Part shown: piece after piece, positions 60,341 to 64,000 of the stretch
How the letters are laid out: every line of letters begins with the position of its first letter
Numbering within the stretch: the stretch's first letter is position 1
Assembly: GCF_003628555.1 (NCBI RefSeq)
Contig: NZ_CP021731.1
Coordinates: 4,526,001 to 4,590,000, forward strand
Direction: 5' to 3'
DNA length: 64,000 nt
Source of the DNA: Azoarcus sp. DN11
GTDB lineage: Bacteria; Pseudomonadota; Gammaproteobacteria; Burkholderiales; Rhodocyclaceae
Program-made: the position numbers and the translations under genes
Notes under the pieces: model-generated
Told to the model about the DNA's origin: nothing
Database searches by the model: none
Seen by the model: the letters and a program-made list of their open reading frames with translations, nothing else

Positions 60341-60976
60341 GTGCCCCGTCTTCTGCCCCCTCTCCTGCTGCTCGCCCTCGCCTGCGGCAACGCCACCGCC
60401 GCCGACCCCGCCACGGAATCCAACCCCGAGTTCCAGCGCGCGACCCGGCTGCGCGCGGAGGCCAAGACGCTGCGCCAGCAGGCCAACGAAACCCTCGCCG
60501 CCGAGACGCCGAAGTGCTACGCGCGTTTTCAGGTCAATCGCTGCCTCAATCAGGCGAAGGAAGCACAGCTCGAAACGCTGAAGAAGGCGCGCGAGCTGGA
60601 AGCCGAGGCGAGCCACACCGAACTCGCGGAGAAGCAGCGCCTGGCGGCCGAGCGCGGGCGCACCAGCACCGATGCGCCGACCCTGCCGGCGGAACCGGCC
60701 GCGGCCGAGGCCTTCGAGATCCACCCCGACCCGATGGCGGAGGGCACGCGCCGCCAGCGCGAGGCCGACGCGATCCGCGCGCAGGAGGCGCAGCGGGCCG
60801 AACGCCAGCAGAAGGACGAGCAAAAGGCCAAGGAGCGCGCGCAGGCGCAGGCCGAAGCAAAGGCCCGCGCCGAGACCGCGGCGCGCGATCGTGCGCGCTA
60901 CGAGGAACGCATCCGCAAGCGCGAAGCCCAGAAGGCCGAAGACGCCGCGCCGGAAGCACCCAAACCGGCGAACTGA
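60341..60976 (+). CDS. Exported coiled-coil protein, function unknown
   Basis: 211 residues. The signal peptide MPRLLPPLLLLALACGNATA is followed by a charged helical region with two cysteines (KCYARFQVNRCLNQAKEAQL) and a long Ala/Glu/Arg/Gln-rich coiled coil to the C-terminus (ERAQAQAEAKARAETAARDR). No domain family was recognised. It begins at GTG 60341 with only a weak ribosome site. It diverges from the ABC-F gene. Confidence 0.7.
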   Translation: MPRLLPPLLLLALACGNATAADPATESNPEFQRATRLRAEAKTLRQQANETLAAETPKCYARFQVNRCLNQAKEAQLETLKKARELEAEASHTELAEKQRLAAERGRTSTDAPTLPAEPAAAEAFEIHPDPMAEGTRRQREADAIRAQEAQRAERQQKDEQKAKERAQAQAEAKARAETAARDRARYEERIRKREAQKAEDAAPEAPKPAN

Positions 60977-60983
60977 ACGCCGC

Positions 60984-61589
60984 TCAGCCGGCCGCGCCAC
61001 GCGCCCACGCGAGCGCGTCTTCCAGCCGGTCGTTGCCCCAGAACAGTTCGTCGCCGGCGCGGAAGCTCGGCGCGCCGAACATCCCCAGCTCGGACGCCCG
61101 CTCGGTCTGGCGGCGCAGCGCGAGCTTGTTGTCGTCGGTGACGGCGGCGGCGAGCAGCTTTTCGGCCGGCAGGCCGAGATCGGCGAGGATCGCGCCGACC
61201 ACCTCCGTATCGCCGATGTCGCGGTCCTCGGCGAAGTTCGCGAGCATCACCCGGCGCGAGAACTCCGCGACCCAGCCCGCCGCGACGCCCTGCAGCGCGA
61301 CGCGCGCCGCGAGCAGGCCGCCGCGCGGGAAGCAGCTGGGCAGGCGGAAGGGCAGCCCGTACTTGCCGGCGAGCCGCGCGAGGTCGCGCCACATGTAGCG
61401 CCCCTTGGGCGGATAGATGTTGAAGGGCGAGTCGTTCCAGCCCATCGCCAGGAACACCGGCCCGAGCAGGAAGGGTTTCCACTCGACCGCGACCCCGGCA
61501 TCGCGCGCCAGCGCCTCGATGCGCATCACGGAGAGGTAGGAATACGAACTCGCGAACTCGTACCAGAACTCGATCTTCGGTCCCGACAT
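60984..61589 (-). CDS. 2-hydroxychromene-2-carboxylate isomerase-like (DsbA-fold GST kappa) protein
   Basis: 201 residues of the DsbA-like/GST-kappa family. FWYEFASSYSYLSVMRIEAL holds the active-site serine region, and LLGPVFLAMGWNDSPFN, KGRYMWRDLARLAGKYGLPF and LGMFGAPSFRAGDELFWGND are typical of HCCA isomerases (NahD-like), which use glutathione in naphthalene-type degradation. Many genomic copies lie outside catabolic clusters and have unknown substrates; this one is near glutathione synthesis genes, which is only suggestive. Confidence 0.85.
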   Translation of the reverse strand: MSGPKIEFWYEFASSYSYLSVMRIEALARDAGVAVEWKPFLLGPVFLAMGWNDSPFNIYPPKGRYMWRDLARLAGKYGLPFRLPSCFPRGGLLAARVALQGVAAGWVAEFSRRVMLANFAEDRDIGDTEVVGAILADLGLPAEKLLAAAVTDDNKLALRRQTERASELGMFGAPSFRAGDELFWGNDRLEDALAWARGAAG

Positions 61590-61696
61590 GGCCGATGCTC
61601 CTCTGCTTGGACGGTCGACGGAACTGTAGCCGATCGGCGCGGCAACCGCTCACGCGGGCACCGGCAGATCGCGGGCGCTCGAAGTGCGGGGCGGGC

Positions 61697-62752
61697 TCAG
61701 TCGACGACGACGACGCGTGAAATACCCGGCGCGAACTGCAGGCGCGCACGCAGCTCGCGCGTGACTTCGATGTGGCCGTCGGCGGCGACCCGCAGCGCGT
61801 GGTCGATGCCGTAGCGGCGGGTGTATTCGCGCCAGTTGTCGCCGGCGATGAAGGGCGGCTTGCTCGCGGCGTCGGACAGCGTGCCTGCGCTATCGCGCGG
61901 CGTCACGAGCACGGTCAGCGACTGCGTCGCGTCGGCGGGGCTGCCGGTGCGCGGATCGATGAGGTGGCAGTAGCGCTTGCCGTCGAGCTCGAAATAGCGC
62001 TGGTAGTCGCCCGACGTGCCGATCGCCTCGCCGTCGTAGAGCGGCAGCGTCGCGAGCGGCTGCGGCTGGCGCGGGTGCTGCAGGCCGATGCGCCACGGGC
62101 TGTCGCCCTTCTTGCCCAGCGCCATGACATTGCCGCCGATGTTGATGAGCGCGTTCTCGATGCCTTTCGCGTGCAGGATCGCGGCCGCGCGGTCGAGCGC
62201 GTAACCCTTCGCGTAGCCGCCGAGATCGAGCTTGACCGCGGGGTTGCGGCTTTCGACCTGGTTGCCGGTGATGACGAGGTCCGACATGCGCGGCGCCGCG
62301 TGCAGCACCGCCTGCAGCGCGGCCGGATCGGGGCGGCGCGGCACGAACTCGTCGGCGTGGAAGCCCCACATCTCGATCAGCGCCCCCATCGCCGGGTTGA
62401 ACAGCCCGTCCCCGGTCTCCGACAGCTTGCGCGCGTCCGTGAGCATGGCCGCGAGTTCGTTCGACACGGTCGCGACTTCGCCGCGCGCGATCGCGTCGTT
62501 CAGCGCCGTCAGTTCGGACGGCTGCCACGCGTGATAGGCGCGGTGCAGGCGGTCGAACTCGCGCAGCACCTCGCCCACCGCCTGCTCGGCCTCCTCGCGC
62601 GGCTCGCCATAGATGGTGACGTCGACGCGCGTGCCGAAGACATAGGCCTCCTGCTTGTACAGTTCGGGGCGCGTGCACGCCGCCAGCAGCGTCGCGCACA
62701 GCAACACCAACAGGGCCGCGCGCAGGCGGCCCGCCACCCGGCACAGGCTCAT
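61697..62752 (-). CDS. apbE: FAD:protein FMN transferase ApbE (lipoprotein)
   Basis: 351 residues. A lipobox sits in LLCATLLAAC. ApbE landmarks are the EFDRLHRAYHAWQPSELTAL segment, GDGLFNPAMGALIEMWGFH, KLDLGGYAKGYALDRAAAIL, ALINIGGNVMALGKKGDSPW and SGDYQRYFELDGKRYCHLID with PRTGSP. It attaches FMN covalently to threonine in flavoproteins such as NqrB/C and RnfG in the periplasm. ATG 62752 overlaps the gshB stop by 4 nt (ATGA), so it is co-transcribed with gshA-gshB. Confidence 0.93.
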   Translation of the reverse strand: MSLCRVAGRLRAALLVLLCATLLAACTRPELYKQEAYVFGTRVDVTIYGEPREEAEQAVGEVLREFDRLHRAYHAWQPSELTALNDAIARGEVATVSNELAAMLTDARKLSETGDGLFNPAMGALIEMWGFHADEFVPRRPDPAALQAVLHAAPRMSDLVITGNQVESRNPAVKLDLGGYAKGYALDRAAAILHAKGIENALINIGGNVMALGKKGDSPWRIGLQHPRQPQPLATLPLYDGEAIGTSGDYQRYFELDGKRYCHLIDPRTGSPADATQSLTVLVTPRDSAGTLSDAASKPPFIAGDNWREYTRRYGIDHALRVAADGHIEVTRELRARLQFAPGISRVVVVD

Positions 62753-63705
62753 CCGGCGCACGCCTCCTCGAGCCTGTCGACGAGCAGCGCGGCCACCGAA
62801 AAGCCGCTTTGCCCGGCGATCTCGACGAAACAGGTGGGGCTGGTGACGTTGATCTCGGTGAGATGCCCGCCGATCACGTCGAGGCCGACGATCAGCAGGC
62901 CGCGCCCCCACAGCACCGGCGCGAGCGCCTCGGCGATCTCGCGTTCGCGCGCGGTGAGCGGCATCGCGACGCCGCGCCCGCCCGCGGCGAGGTTGCCGCG
63001 CGTCTCGCCGGCCTTGGGGATGCGCGCGAGCGAATACGGCACGACTTCGCCGCCGACGATCAGCACGCGCTTGTCGCCCTCGGCGATCCCGGGCAGGAAG
63101 CGCTGCGCCATGATCGTGCGCGCGCCCTCGTGCGTGAGCGTCTCGACGATCACGTTGCGGTTCGGGTCGTCGGCGCGCACGCGGAAGATCTGGCTGCCGC
63201 CCATGCCGTCGAGCGGCTTGAGGATCACGTCGCCGAGTTCGTCGATGAAGGCATGCACGTCGGCGCCGTCACGCGCGATCAGGGTCGTCGGGGCGAACTG
63301 CGGGAATTCGCAGATCGCGAGCTTCTCCGAGTGGTCGCGGATCGCGCGCGGGTCGTTGAACACGCGCGCCCCGGCGGCGACGGCACGCTCGAGCATCCAG
63401 GTCGCCGTGACGTACTCGAAGTCGAAGGGCGGATCCTGGCGCATCAGCACCGCGTCGAAGGCGGCGAGCGGCAGCACCGCCTCGTCGCCCGGCAGGTACC
63501 ACGCGTGGTCGTCGGCGGTCGGGCGGATCGCCAGCGCACGCGCCGAGACGACGCCGTCGCGCCAGGTCAGCGCCTCGCGCACGATCGCGAACACCTCGTG
63601 CCCGCGCGCGTGCGCCTCGCGCATCATCGCGATGCTCGAATCCTTGTAGGCCTTCAGGCGGTCGAGCGGGTCGACGATGAAGGCGATCCTGAGACGGTTG
63701 GCCAT
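62749..63705 (-). CDS. gshB: Glutathione synthetase
   Basis: 318 residues, ATP-grasp enzyme joining gamma-glutamylcysteine and glycine. Family segments are IAFIVDPLDRLKAYKDSSIA at the N-terminus, MRQDPPFDFEYVTATWMLER, the ATP-grasp part VILKPLDGMGGSQIFRV and GLDVIGGHLTEINVTSPTCF. Length matches E. coli GshB (315). Its stop overlaps apbE by 4 nt and it lies 8 nt after the gshA fragment, so the three form one operon. Confidence 0.97.
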   Translation of the reverse strand: MANRLRIAFIVDPLDRLKAYKDSSIAMMREAHARGHEVFAIVREALTWRDGVVSARALAIRPTADDHAWYLPGDEAVLPLAAFDAVLMRQDPPFDFEYVTATWMLERAVAAGARVFNDPRAIRDHSEKLAICEFPQFAPTTLIARDGADVHAFIDELGDVILKPLDGMGGSQIFRVRADDPNRNVIVETLTHEGARTIMAQRFLPGIAEGDKRVLIVGGEVVPYSLARIPKAGETRGNLAAGGRGVAMPLTAREREIAEALAPVLWGRGLLIVGLDVIGGHLTEINVTSPTCFVEIAGQSGFSVAALLVDRLEEACAG

Positions 63706-63713
63706 GACCGCCC

Positions 63714-64000
63714 TTACGCCGCGTCGGCTTCGGCGGGTTCGGTCTCCTCGATCTCGACCGAGGCGGCGAGCAGCGCGAGGCGCGCGACCACGCCGTAGGC
63801 GTAGAAGCGGTTCGGCGCGGCGTCGGGCGCCTGGCGGCAGTCCGACAGCGAGCAGCAGGTCTGGAACGCGAGCGGCTTGAAGTGCATGCCCGGCGCGTTG
63901 AGGTTCTCGTCGCGGCCGCGCTCGGTATGCACGCGGTAGAAGCCACCGACGACGAAGCGGTCCATCATGTACACGACCGGCTCGGCGACCGCGTCATCGA
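63714..64000 (-). CDS. gshA: Glutamate-cysteine ligase GshA, C-terminal end only
   Basis: The last ~95 residues of the gene; the 5' part lies past the right window edge. DRFVVGGFYRVHTERGRDEN and LNAPGMHFKPLAFQTC are characteristic of the betaproteobacterial GshA (pfam08886-like), which carries out the first, ATP-dependent step of glutathione synthesis. The reading frame runs to the window edge without a stop. Adjacent gshB confirms the pathway. Confidence 0.88.
   Translation of the reverse strand, partial: DDAVAEPVVYMMDRFVVGGFYRVHTERGRDENLNAPGMHFKPLAFQTCCSLSDCRQAPDAAPNRFYAYGVVARLALLAASVEIEETEPAEADAA

Overview
The window is a GC-rich, gene-dense chromosomal segment of a betaproteobacterium. 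The best guess is order Rhodocyclales (Azoarcus / Aromatoleum / Thauera group). The reasons are a porin-glnK-amtB cluster behind a sigma-54/NtrC-type promoter, an S-adenosylhomocysteine (SAH) riboswitch in front of metH, a livHMGF cluster with tandem LivK-type binding proteins, and the pfam08886-like GshA end beside gshB. This placement is inferred from gene content and composition; no 16S or housekeeping phylogeny was possible. No rRNA, tRNA or insertion sequence was recognised.

Layout. 1-2.7 kb: the 5' part of a flavoprotein monooxygenase gene diverging from an IclR regulator, then a WYL-domain regulator. 2.8-16.3 kb: a complete type I-E CRISPR-Cas locus, cas3-cas8e-cse2-cas7e-cas5e-cas6e-[antitoxin-toxin]-cas1-cas2. 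It is followed by an 88-bp leader and one array of 69 intact 29-bp repeats with 68 spacers, closed by a degenerate 70th repeat. A Phd/UPF0175-type antitoxin and a DUF3368 PIN-like toxin sit inside the operon between the interference genes and the adaptation genes. They have their own palindromic upstream site, and cas1 starts 2 nt after the toxin stop. 16.4-28.4 kb: cell-wall and envelope genes (amidase, diheme cytochrome c, murB, a PACE-type efflux protein, a glutamine-rich DUF6600 protein, a class A PBP with a very long transpeptidase insert), then prfC, a TerC-like protein and a glycine-zipper lipoprotein. 28.8-35.7 kb: a TonB-dependent receptor / DOMON-like / NamZ-type muramidase cluster, an EF-hand protein, a divergent PRPP synthetase and a DedA-rhodanese fusion. 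35.7-41.7 kb: metH under a readable SAH riboswitch with terminator, an alpha/beta hydrolase and two tandem paralogous lipoproteins. 41.8-48.4 kb: two LivK-type binding proteins and livHMGF. 48.5-64 kb: housekeeping and transport genes, including an MFS exporter, yifB, ubiK, porin-glnK-amtB, purU-thrH, a candidate small RNA, a threonine ammonia-lyase, an ABC-F protein, an HCCA isomerase-like protein, and gshA-gshB-apbE.

How parts work together. Cas3 and the Cascade genes are packed with 4-14 nt overlaps or short gaps and are probably one transcript. cas1-cas2 follow the toxin so closely that the TA promoter could drive them, which would tie spacer acquisition to toxin-antitoxin autoregulation. 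At metH, the strand forming the aptamer pseudoknot is also the 5' arm of an intrinsic terminator, so SAH binding should switch transcription on. The ammonium genes carry an NtrC-like site upstream of a -24/-12 promoter, the expected nitrogen-starvation logic.
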